The position numbers and the translations under genes are program-made. Below, piece after piece: positions 1 through 6,048 of a stretch of 16,151 bases of DNA. The notes under the pieces were generated by a model. That model saw nothing but the letters and a program-made list of their open reading frames with translations, did not search any database and was not told the origin of the DNA. How positions within the stretch are numbered: the stretch's first letter is position 1; each line of letters starts with the position of its first letter. Source of the DNA: Casp-actino8 sp046091365 (GTDB lineage: Bacteria > Actinomycetota > Acidimicrobiia > Acidimicrobiales > Ilumatobacteraceae); NCBI GenBank assembly GCA_046091365.1, contig JBJTBM010000034.1, positions 1-16,151 on the forward strand, read 5' to 3'.

Positions 1-39
1 AAAGTGTGTGAAGAGTCGACCAAACGTTCCCAACCGCAC

Positions 40-294
40 TCAGCCGTTCTCCCACTCCTCGTTGTTGGCGGCGATCGTCTCCCGGAGGCTCTCCTTGGAG
101 GACCGCACTTTGTCGGCGAACTCCTCGTCGGTGATGTCGCCCAACTCCTTGCGCAGTTGGTCCAGGAACCCCTTGTCGTCGAGCATCTCGAGCATCCTCT
201 CGTCGGTGGCCCCGAGTTCGGGCAGCCCGTACAGGGGGTCGTCGTCCTCGTGGTCGAGCACGCCGTACAAGTCGTCATCGTGTTCCGTCGTCAT
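40..294 (-). CDS. Small acidic hypothetical protein (84 aa)
   Basis: I do not recognise this protein. It is 84 residues, strongly acidic (Asp/Glu dominate the first 30 residues and recur to the end), has no cysteine, and has no signal peptide or membrane segment. The second half (about residues 38-80) looks helical and amphipathic, suggesting a small soluble, perhaps oligomeric or protein-binding, domain. The reading frame stays open upstream, but I chose the ATG at 294 because the acidic, gene-like composition begins there and a GAGGGA Shine-Dalgarno-like stretch lies just before it; the upstream extension reads as Arg/Pro/Ser-rich non-coding translation over the ribE start. It is divergent from riboflavin synthase with 109 bp between the starts. 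Its function cannot be inferred. Confidence 0.6.
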   Translation of the reverse strand: MTTEHDDDLYGVLDHEDDDPLYGLPELGATDERMLEMLDDKGFLDQLRKELGDITDEEFADKVRSSKESLRETIAANNEEWENG

Positions 295-391
295 GATTCC
301 CTCGTCTCTCCCCGGACCACCCGGCCCGGACACTTCTCGAACGACGCACATTCGACGAACTGTGCACCCAGCCGACCCCGAAAGCGGGCGG

Positions 392-397
392 TACCCT
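392..397 (+). promoter_or_regulatory. Candidate -10 box (TACCCT) for leaderless ribE transcript
   Basis: TACCCT fits the actinobacterial TANNNT -10 consensus and ends exactly 6 nt before the ribE ATG, so transcription would start at or next to the A of the start codon. No Shine-Dalgarno sequence stands at normal distance from that ATG, which agrees with a leaderless mRNA. No clear -35 box is visible. Confidence 0.5.
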
Positions 398-403
398 GAC
401 GGC

Positions 404-1009
404 ATGTTCACGGGCATCGTCGAGGAATTGGGCACCGTGGTGTCGTCCCAACCAGTCACCACCGAGTGGGGCGCCGGGCTGCGTCTACGTATTGTCGCCT
501 CCACGGTGTTGGAGGGTTCCGGACTGGGTGCCTCCATCGCCGTGAACGGCTGCTGCCTCACGCTGGTGGATCAAGGAGTCGACGGTGGTTCGGGCTGGTG
601 GGACACCGACGTGTCGCAGGAAACCCTCGACCGCACCACGACCGGTTCGTTGCAGGTGGGCGATCGGGTGAACCTCGAACGTCCAATGGCATTGGGTGAT
701 CGCCTGGGCGGACACATGGTGCTCGGCCACGTAGACGGGGTCGGCGAGGTGGTTTCCCCCGCCCCCGATCTGGTGGTGCGCGTTCCGGCCGCGATGATGC
801 GTTACCTCGTCGAGAAGGGTTCGGTCACCGTCGACGGCATTTCACTGAACGCGTTCGACATCACCGACGCCACCTTTCGTGTGGCCGTGATTCCGCACAC
901 CGCCGAGGTGACCACGCTCAGTTTCCGGCCCACGGGATCAAAGGTGAACCTGGAGATGGATGTGTTGGCCAAGCACATCGAGCGCCTGGTCGCGCCGTAT
1001 CAGGGGTAG
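404..1009 (+). CDS. ribE: Riboflavin synthase (alpha chain)
   Basis: This enzyme dismutates two molecules of 6,7-dimethyl-8-ribityllumazine to riboflavin and 5-amino-6-(ribitylamino)uracil, the last step of riboflavin synthesis, in the cytosol. The 201-residue protein has the usual family length and the internal duplication of two beta-barrels. The first begins with the hallmark MFTGIVEELG and has SIAVNGCCLTLV near residues 44-55. The second has GGHMVLGHVDG near 102-112 and SVTVDGISLNAFDI near 140-153. The frame is open further upstream, but the family N-terminus MFTGIVE fixes the ATG at 404. No other rib genes adjoin it, and I see no FMN riboswitch in the 109-bp upstream region. Expression is probably from a leaderless promoter. 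The stop codon abuts the stop of the convergent DUF4328 gene. Confidence 0.96.
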   Translation: MFTGIVEELGTVVSSQPVTTEWGAGLRLRIVASTVLEGSGLGASIAVNGCCLTLVDQGVDGGSGWWDTDVSQETLDRTTTGSLQVGDRVNLERPMALGDRLGGHMVLGHVDGVGEVVSPAPDLVVRVPAAMMRYLVEKGSVTVDGISLNAFDITDATFRVAVIPHTAEVTTLSFRPTGSKVNLEMDVLAKHIERLVAPYQG

Positions 1010-1723
1010 TCAGCCGATGTCGGTTGGCGACAAACGTTCCGACATCCGCTTCAGGGCCAAGCCCCCCACGATGCTGGCGGCGAACAAGCAACCGTTGCCG
1101 ACCGCTCCCAACACCAGACTGTTGCTGATCTCCTCCAAGTCGTCGACGTTCGCGTCGAGACTCGAGATACGCGATGCCAATACGATTCCGACGGCGTACA
1201 GAACGAACCACACGACGAACTGATTGTTGCGCGAGAGGTTCCGCCAACTCTCGTCGACGTGGCCGTTGGCCCGCGATCCACGCGAGATCTTGTCGGTTTC
1301 GATGAGCAGACTGGCGGGAATGTAGGCGTTGGCGAAGGGAATGAACCATCCGCCGACACTGAATCCGCGTGACCACTTGCGGTTGCCATTCCAGAGGCTC
1401 TGACCCGCCTTGTACGACCGGAAGGAGAAGATGATGAGCAGAACGAACGTCGCGAGCATCGAAATCGCGAACACCGAGTCGATGGTGTCGTAGGCATCGG
1501 CGCGGTTCATGAAGTCTTCCAATGCCGAATCGTCGAACGTGTCGAGGAACTCGTTCAGGGATTGATCCACGCCGAACGCCAGCAACCCCCGAACCGCGGC
1601 GACCACGCCCGACAACCACAACATGCCGAAGGTCCATTTGGCCAACATCGGACTCAGGGACTCCCGAGGGACCGCGACCGACGACGCGAACCCGGGCGGG
1701 GGCGGGGGCGGGAAATCACTCAT
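1010..1723 (-). CDS. DUF4328 domain multi-spanning membrane protein
   Basis: This 237-residue protein begins with a proline run (residues 5-10) typical of actinobacterial membrane proteins with a short disordered cytoplasmic head. Hydrophobic segments lie near residues 30-50, 86-101, 118-135, 165-183 and 205-224. The central stretch RSYKAGQSLWNG, followed by GGWFIPFANAYIPASLLIE, matches my recollection of the DUF4328 family pattern (Arg-x-Tyr-x-Asn/Gly... Gly-Trp-Phe-x-Pro-x-x-Asn...Pro). The family has no established biochemical role, and nothing here narrows it. The ATG at 1723 lies 6 nt downstream of a TATGGT hexamer, so the transcript may be leaderless. The gene is convergent with ribE with no intervening base, and divergent from the DUF222-HNH gene. 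Confidence 0.8.
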   Translation of the reverse strand: MSDFPPPPPPGFASSVAVPRESLSPMLAKWTFGMLWLSGVVAAVRGLLAFGVDQSLNEFLDTFDDSALEDFMNRADAYDTIDSVFAISMLATFVLLIIFSFRSYKAGQSLWNGNRKWSRGFSVGGWFIPFANAYIPASLLIETDKISRGSRANGHVDESWRNLSRNNQFVVWFVLYAVGIVLASRISSLDANVDDLEEISNSLVLGAVGNGCLFAASIVGGLALKRMSERLSPTDIG

Positions 1724-1729
1724 GTTCGA

Positions 1730-1735
1730 ACCATA
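1730..1735 (-). promoter_or_regulatory. Candidate -10 box (TATGGT) for leaderless DUF4328 gene
   Basis: Read on the minus strand, TATGGT is followed by six bases and then the ATG at 1723. This matches TANNNT at the distance expected for a transcript starting at the initiation codon. No Shine-Dalgarno sequence precedes this ATG. Confidence 0.45.
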
Positions 1736-1782
1736 AGCCGAACTCGATCACCCGCCGAGGATGACCCCATCGACTGCTCACA

Positions 1783-1796
1783 CTGATTTCAATCAG
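1783..1796. repeat. Short inverted repeat in divergent intergenic region
   Basis: CTGATT and AATCAG are perfect 6-bp inverted arms around a TC centre. It lies between the divergent DUF4328 and DUF222-HNH genes, in a locally AT-richer patch. It could be an operator, but with a single copy and short arms this may be chance. Confidence 0.25.
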
Positions 1797-1841
1797 ACCC
1801 GCCGTCCGCTCGGAACCTCGACACACCCTCGGCGTACTCTG

Positions 1842-1855
1842 CGAACATATGTTCG
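1842..1855. promoter_or_regulatory. LexA (SOS) box, perfect palindrome
   Basis: CGAACATATGTTCG is a perfect 14-bp palindrome matching the Gram-positive/actinobacterial LexA (DinR) consensus GAAC-N4-GTTC with its preferred flanking C and G. It lies 55 bp upstream of the DUF222-HNH start. The TATGTT inside it could serve as a -10 element, so bound LexA would block the promoter. This predicts induction of the gene by DNA damage. Confidence 0.85.
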
Positions 1856-1895
1856 TAGCACGCGACGTTCCACGCGGAGTTCTACGAGCACCATC

Positions 1896-1905
1896 GAAAG
1901 GAGGG
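1896..1905 (+). promoter_or_regulatory. Strong ribosome binding site deciding the DUF222-HNH start
   Basis: GAAAGGAGGG stands 5 nt before the ATG at 1911 and is the strongest Shine-Dalgarno match in the window. It sets the start at 1911 rather than at the in-frame ATG at 1761, whose use would translate through the LexA box. Confidence 0.85.
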
Positions 1906-1910
1906 ACGCG

Positions 1911-3101
1911 ATGAAACAGGCACCAGCCGCGACGGGAACGACCGCGACTCCCCTATCCGGCCTGACCTTGGCCGACGCACGTGCCGAACTGATTCATCTC
2001 AAGCGCGAGCGCGCGGTCATCGACGCCCGCATCCTGGCCGTCACCGCGCACATCGATTCCTTGGCCACCGCCGAGCACCCCGAGTTCGCCATCTCCGAGC
2101 ACGAGTTGGTGGCGCACGCAGGCATGACCAGTCGCGAGGCCCGCGACACGGTGGCGCGCACGCATATCACCGACATCGCTCCCCAATTCGCGTCGATTCT
2201 CGCCTCTGGCGACACGACCATCGCTCACCTCGACGCCGTCGGGCGCGGACTCCGAATCGCCGGCGACGATCGCGACGCGTTCCTCGCCCACATGCCCCAG
2301 CTCGCCGAAGCCGCCACCACGATGTCGGCCGGCGATTTCGCCGCACTCGTGCGCACGACCGCCAAGTCGGTCCAGTCCGACGACGGATTGGCGGTCTTCG
2401 AGCGTCAACAGCGCGAGACCTACCTCAAAACCTGGACCGACCGTGAGGGCATGACCCAACTACGTGGTCAATTCGATCCCGTCAGCGGTGCCGCACTCGC
2501 CACGTTGATCGAACAACAGAAAGAGCGCATGTTTCACTCCGGAGATCGCGACGTCCCGGTGAACGTCGCGCCGGGCATCGAGCCCAACGATCACCGACGA
2601 GCGCACGCGCTCTTGACCCTCGTCGGCCACGTGGCCGTCACCGACCACGCCGTTCGCCCCCCGCGAGCCGAAGTGGTCGTGCACATCGATCTCGCCACGT
2701 TGATCGGCGGTCTGAACGAGCGCGGTGTGTGCCGCACCGCCCAGGGCGCCGAGATTCCGGCCCATACCGCACGCCGTCTGGCCTGCGAGGCCGAGATCAT
2801 TCCCGTCGTTCTTGGCGGCGACGGAGCACCACTCGACGTCGGCCGATCACGACGACTCGCCACGATCCACCAACGTCGCGCGCTTGAGGCGGTCCATCCC
2901 ACCTGCGCCATCCCCGACTGTGACGTCGGCTTTCATCGATGTCAGATCCATCACATCGACTACTGGGAAAGTGGTGGCCGAACCGACCTGGACAATCAGG
3001 TCCCGCTGTGTTCCAAACACCACCATGCCGCCCATGAGGGAGGCTGGCGCCTACATCTCGACCCCCGAACCCGGGAACTCACGGTCGTGGTCCGGCAGTG
3101 A
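1911..3101 (+). CDS. DUF222 / HNH endonuclease family protein (13E12-repeat type)
   Basis: This 396-residue protein has the two-part structure of the actinobacterial 13E12 (REP13E12) family: a long helical DUF222 region (about residues 15-320) and a C-terminal HNH nuclease fold (about 325-380). The HNH part shows Cys332 and Cys337, the His347-His348 pair in QIHHID, Asn362 in the LDNQVPLC stretch with Cys367, and His370-372. This is consistent with a beta-beta-alpha-metal nuclease with a structural zinc site, and no key residue looks lost. The cellular role of the family is not established; a DNA-cleaving role is inferred from the HNH motif. A perfect LexA box upstream implies SOS control, which I recall being reported for some mycobacterial 13E12 proteins. 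It ends 19 bp from the convergent permease gene. I see no flanking repeats or integrase, so a mobile nature is unproven. Confidence 0.88.
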   Translation: MKQAPAATGTTATPLSGLTLADARAELIHLKRERAVIDARILAVTAHIDSLATAEHPEFAISEHELVAHAGMTSREARDTVARTHITDIAPQFASILASGDTTIAHLDAVGRGLRIAGDDRDAFLAHMPQLAEAATTMSAGDFAALVRTTAKSVQSDDGLAVFERQQRETYLKTWTDREGMTQLRGQFDPVSGAALATLIEQQKERMFHSGDRDVPVNVAPGIEPNDHRRAHALLTLVGHVAVTDHAVRPPRAEVVVHIDLATLIGGLNERGVCRTAQGAEIPAHTARRLACEAEIIPVVLGGDGAPLDVGRSRRLATIHQRRALEAVHPTCAIPDCDVGFHRCQIHHIDYWESGGRTDLDNQVPLCSKHHHAAHEGGWRLHLDPRTRELTVVVRQ

Positions 3102-3120
3102 GCGAACCGACCCGCGAGCG

Positions 3121-4185
3121 TCAGCCGGCGGCCGGAGCCTTGCGCTTGCGGATCTTGGCCACACCCCGCTGGCTCGCCAACGCCACCGCGATGATCAACG
3201 TGGTGCCTTGGAACATCGGGTTCACCCAATACGAATCGGTGCCCACCACCAACTGCAAACCCTTGATACCGAAGGCCAGGGCGAACAGGGCGATGAATGT
3301 TCCACCCACGTTCGGGCGACCCTTCAACTGCGAGGCCCCGAAGAACACCGCCGCGATCGCCGGGAACAAGTAGTTCGGGCCGGTTGCCGAGGTGAACAGA
3401 CCCACCTTGGCACTCAACACCACGCCGGCCACTCCGGCCAAGAACGACGACGCCACCAGCGATCCCCACATGATGCGGTCAGTGCGCAGACCCGCCAGAC
3501 GGGCCGCTTCCGGGTTGCCACCAGTGGCATAGATGAACCGGCCGATCGGTGTGTGCTCGAGCACGAACCAGCAGATCAGTCCGATGACCGCCAAGTAATA
3601 GAACACCACCGGGATTCCCAGCAGGTCACCACGGCCGAATCGCTCGAAGGTGTCCGAAAAGGTGCCCGTGATCTGACGATTGAACGACAGCTTCAACACC
3701 AACGCGCTCACCACTTGTCCGATGCCGAGCGTGGCGATGAACGAGTTCACCTTGAGCTTCACCACCACGAATCCCGAGACAAAGCCCACACACGTGCACA
3801 CCAAAACCGCGATGAGCGCGGCGAAGCCGACCGGCATGTTGAACGATCGGCTCTTCTCATCGGAGAGGAAACACGTGATCACGACCGACAACGACATCAC
3901 GGCGCCAATCGACAAATCGAACGTCGACGCACAGAACGGGACCAAGAACGCCAGAGCCAGGATGCCGACCGCCACATTCTCGCCCATGATCAGCTTCGCA
4001 CTGGCCACGCTCAAGAACGTGTCGGTCTTCCAGATACCGAAGATCACCATGAATGCGCCCCACAGATACAGGGCGCTGAACCGGTCGAGGCCGAGCGTGG
4101 TGAGCAACGACTTGCGCGGCGCACTCATCGCACCACCAGTCGCCCCGTTCGCCGTCGTGCCGGCGGATTCCGTGTTTGCTGACAT
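3121..4185 (-). CDS. CUT2-type sugar ABC transporter permease (RbsC/XylH-like)
   Basis: This is the membrane-spanning subunit of an ABC importer of the ribose/xylose class. At 354 residues it has a hydrophilic N-terminal tail (1-35), then about ten hydrophobic segments. Family landmarks are FDLSIGA near 89-95, VNSFIATLG near 146-154, and the cytoplasmic coupling-loop motif GGNPEAARLAGL near 222-233, followed by FLAGVAG. The C-terminus ends in a basic cytoplasmic tail. It lies 29 nt downstream of the ATPase gene on the same strand with its own GAGGGGA ribosome site, so the two form an operon. The partner binding lipoprotein is divergent. The transported sugar cannot be told from the sequence. 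Confidence 0.93.
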   Translation of the reverse strand: MSANTESAGTTANGATGGAMSAPRKSLLTTLGLDRFSALYLWGAFMVIFGIWKTDTFLSVASAKLIMGENVAVGILALAFLVPFCASTFDLSIGAVMSLSVVITCFLSDEKSRSFNMPVGFAALIAVLVCTCVGFVSGFVVVKLKVNSFIATLGIGQVVSALVLKLSFNRQITGTFSDTFERFGRGDLLGIPVVFYYLAVIGLICWFVLEHTPIGRFIYATGGNPEAARLAGLRTDRIMWGSLVASSFLAGVAGVVLSAKVGLFTSATGPNYLFPAIAAVFFGASQLKGRPNVGGTFIALFALAFGIKGLQLVVGTDSYWVNPMFQGTTLIIAVALASQRGVAKIRKRKAPAAG

Positions 4186-4214
4186 CTACTTCCCCTCGCT
4201 CTCGAAACGTGAAT

Positions 4215-5747
4215 TCACTTCTGGGCCACCAGGCTCGAACCGGCCAACAACACCTGATCAATACGCTCGGCCATGGATGCCGCCCCCGACCCGGCGTTGC
4301 GCAACACCTCGTCGACGATCGCGCCGCGGTGCATCACGATGACCCGGTCACACAGACGGGCCAACTCGGCCGAATCCGTCGAGGCCACCACGACCGCCGA
4401 ACCATTGGCCGCCGACGAGTCCACGAAGGTGTGGATCTCCTCCTTGGCGCCGACATCGACGCCCTGGGTCGGCTCGTCGAGCAAAAACACGCGCGGCTCC
4501 AGACGGAAACTGCGCGACATCATCACCTTTTGCTGATTACCACCCGACAAGGTGCTGATGGGTGCCTCACTGCCGGTGGTCACCACCGAGAGCCGATCGA
4601 TCCAGACCTGAGTCTCGGCCTTTTCCTTCTTGTGATTCAGCCGCAAGCCGGTCTTGTTGCGCTTCACGTTGGCGATGGTGGTGTTCGAGCGGACGCTCAT
4701 GAGCGCGATGATGCCGTTCCGTAACCGGTCGGCCGGCACGAAAGCCATGCCCGCCGCGATCGAGGCGCCGGGGTCGGCCGGCTTCAGCGGCGTGCCGTCG
4801 ATGAACACGTCACCCAACCGGTCGATGGCACCCGACAGCGACGGAATGAGCGTGTCGCGTCCCGAACCGGTGAGGCCGGCCACGCCGAGCACCTCACCCG
4901 GACGCACCTCGAACGACACCTCGTTGAGCCCCAGCCCGGTGAGGTCGGCGACCTTCAGTCGAGGGGGCAGGCTGGCATCGACCGTGCGTTCGACGGTTGC
5001 CGCCGTCACCTTGCGCCCGACGATCAACTCGATGAGCGACGACATGTCGAGTTCGGACGTCTTGCGTGTCGCGACCACCTTGGCATCGCGCAGCACGGTC
5101 ACGCGATCGGCGATCTCGAACACCTCTTCGAGGTGATGCGACACGAACACCACCGAAATGCCGCGAGCCTTCAAACGCCGCACCGCCTCGAACAGACGGT
5201 CGACGTCGGCGCCGGGCAACGACGCCGTGGGCTCGTCGAGGATGAGGATCGAAATGCTTTGTTCGGCATCCTGCAACGCGCGGGCGATCGCCACGCCCGT
5301 GCGCGCGGCACCGCCGAGAGCGGCCACCGGCACCCGCACGTTGATGTCGAATCCGAGGTCGAGCAGGGCCTGCTTGGCGCGCTTGGTTTCCTCGCGCCAC
5401 TTGATGCGCTTGGCGAAGCCGGTGCGGTATCCGAACCCGAGCGCGAGATTCTCGACGGCGCTCACCGCTTCGACCAAGCCGAGGTCCTGATGCACGAAGC
5501 GGATGCCCGCTGCCGCGGCGGCTTGGGCATCGCCCATGGCGAAGAGTTCGTCGCGCATGGTCACGTGATGGCCGGGATCGGGTTGGTGGAATCCGGCCAG
5601 CACCTTGATCAATGTCGACTTACCCGAGCCGTTCTGGCCGACCAGGGCATGCACCTCGCCCTCTTCGACGTCGAAAGACGCGTTGTCGAGCGCCAACTGA
5701 CCCGGGAAGGTCTTGGAGAGCGAAAAGATCTGCAAAATCTTCGTCAT
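4215..5747 (-). CDS. CUT2-type sugar ABC transporter ATP-binding protein (RbsA-like, tandem ABC domains)
   Basis: This protein energises sugar import and carries two fused nucleotide-binding domains in 510 residues, the normal RbsA size. The first domain has a full Walker A (GQNGSGKST, 37-45), Q-loop Gln87, Walker B ending in Asp171-Glu172 and H-loop His204, but its signature reads LGGAART near 144-150 instead of a regular LSGGQ. The second has a degenerate Walker A (GLTGSGRDT, 291-299, no lysine), an intact LSGGNQQ signature (400-406) and Walker B near 420-426, and no H-loop histidine. This asymmetry is normal for the family and implies one canonical ATP site. The frame is open to 5915, but homology begins at MTKILQIFSLSKTF, so I place the start at the ATG at 5747 (weak GGGGG site 10 nt before). 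It is first in the operon with the permease. Confidence 0.93.
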   Translation of the reverse strand: MTKILQIFSLSKTFPGQLALDNASFDVEEGEVHALVGQNGSGKSTLIKVLAGFHQPDPGHHVTMRDELFAMGDAQAAAAAGIRFVHQDLGLVEAVSAVENLALGFGYRTGFAKRIKWREETKRAKQALLDLGFDINVRVPVAALGGAARTGVAIARALQDAEQSISILILDEPTASLPGADVDRLFEAVRRLKARGISVVFVSHHLEEVFEIADRVTVLRDAKVVATRKTSELDMSSLIELIVGRKVTAATVERTVDASLPPRLKVADLTGLGLNEVSFEVRPGEVLGVAGLTGSGRDTLIPSLSGAIDRLGDVFIDGTPLKPADPGASIAAGMAFVPADRLRNGIIALMSVRSNTTIANVKRNKTGLRLNHKKEKAETQVWIDRLSVVTTGSEAPISTLSGGNQQKVMMSRSFRLEPRVFLLDEPTQGVDVGAKEEIHTFVDSSAANGSAVVVASTDSAELARLCDRVIVMHRGAIVDEVLRNAGSGAASMAERIDQVLLAGSSLVAQK

Positions 5748-5933
5748 GTCCCGATATCCCCCGTGTGTCCCCTCTGCCCCCCGACGCTCGAAAACGCCAT
5801 GGTTTCCGAAAGGTAGTCTCCCCGACCGCCAGAATCCGCCTCCAAGCCCTGCGTCGATGCCGTCGGCCCCGTGCCGGAGTGCGAGACGCGATCTCGGCTC
5901 CGTGCCGGTCACCATGATTGCCCGACGCGGTAA

Positions 5934-5961
5934 TTGACTGTAGGGTCAGTTCGCTAACTGA
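5934..5961 (+). promoter_or_regulatory. Putative promoter/operator of the binding-protein gene
   Basis: TTGACT (5934-5939) resembles a -35 box and is followed by the inverted repeat TCAGTT-CGCT-AACTGA (5946-5961). The repeat would overlap the -10 region, for which TAACTG at 5955-5960 is the nearest match at a short 15-bp spacing. A second small symmetry, TGAC-N6-GTCA (5935-5948), overlaps it. The arrangement suits a repressor operator, but the regulator is unknown and absent from the window. Confidence 0.4.
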
Positions 5962-6005
5962 GGGGGAAGCGTGAATACGCGCGTGAACAAGTCCCCCGAA
6001 GGTGT

Positions 6006-6034
6006 GCACCGACACAATTCAGCACCGACACAAT
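6006..6034 (+). repeat. 13-bp direct repeat in the leader of the binding-protein gene
   Basis: GCACCGACACAAT occurs at 6006-6018 and again at 6022-6034, a 16-bp period, ending two bases before the AAAGGGGAG ribosome site. It may be a local duplication, or a binding element for a protein or RNA in the untranslated leader. Confidence 0.5.
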
Positions 6035-6048
6035 CCAAAGGGGAGAAA

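Larger units (their letters stand above)
5748..6048. other. Divergent regulatory intergenic region of the ABC transporter
   Basis: These 301 bp separate the start of the ATPase-permease operon (minus) from the binding-protein gene (plus), so promoters for both must lie here. The right half holds a TTGACT -35-like hexamer, an inverted repeat and a 13-bp direct repeat, listed separately. In the left half I see no convincing promoter or RNA structure. Open frames entering it from both sides have non-gene-like compositions, so I treat it as non-coding. Confidence 0.6.

Noticed and set aside
295..403. FMN riboswitch upstream of riboflavin synthase
   Set aside because: The 109-bp gap is too short for a full element plus expression platform, and I see none of the conserved RFN segments. 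The -10 box next to the ATG also leaves no leader.
21..1040. CAAACGTTCC occurring at 21-30 and 1031-1040
   Set aside because: It is only ten bases. One copy is inside DUF4328 coding sequence and the other is at the window edge, so coincidence is the simplest reading.
1761..1910. Upstream extension of the DUF222-HNH frame
   Set aside because: It would translate the LexA box and yields an Arg/Thr/Ser-rich segment with no ribosome site. The GAAAGGAGGG site marks the ATG at 1911.
1911..3101. 13E12-type gene as part of a mobile element
   Set aside because: No flanking direct or inverted repeats, integrase or transposase were seen, and base composition resembles its neighbours. Only family association suggests mobility.
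2725..4182. A 485-codon plus-strand frame spanning the end of the DUF222-HNH gene and the permease
   Set aside because: It crosses two solid genes on opposite strands and reads as a Glu/Arg/His-rich low-quality sequence, a shadow frame.
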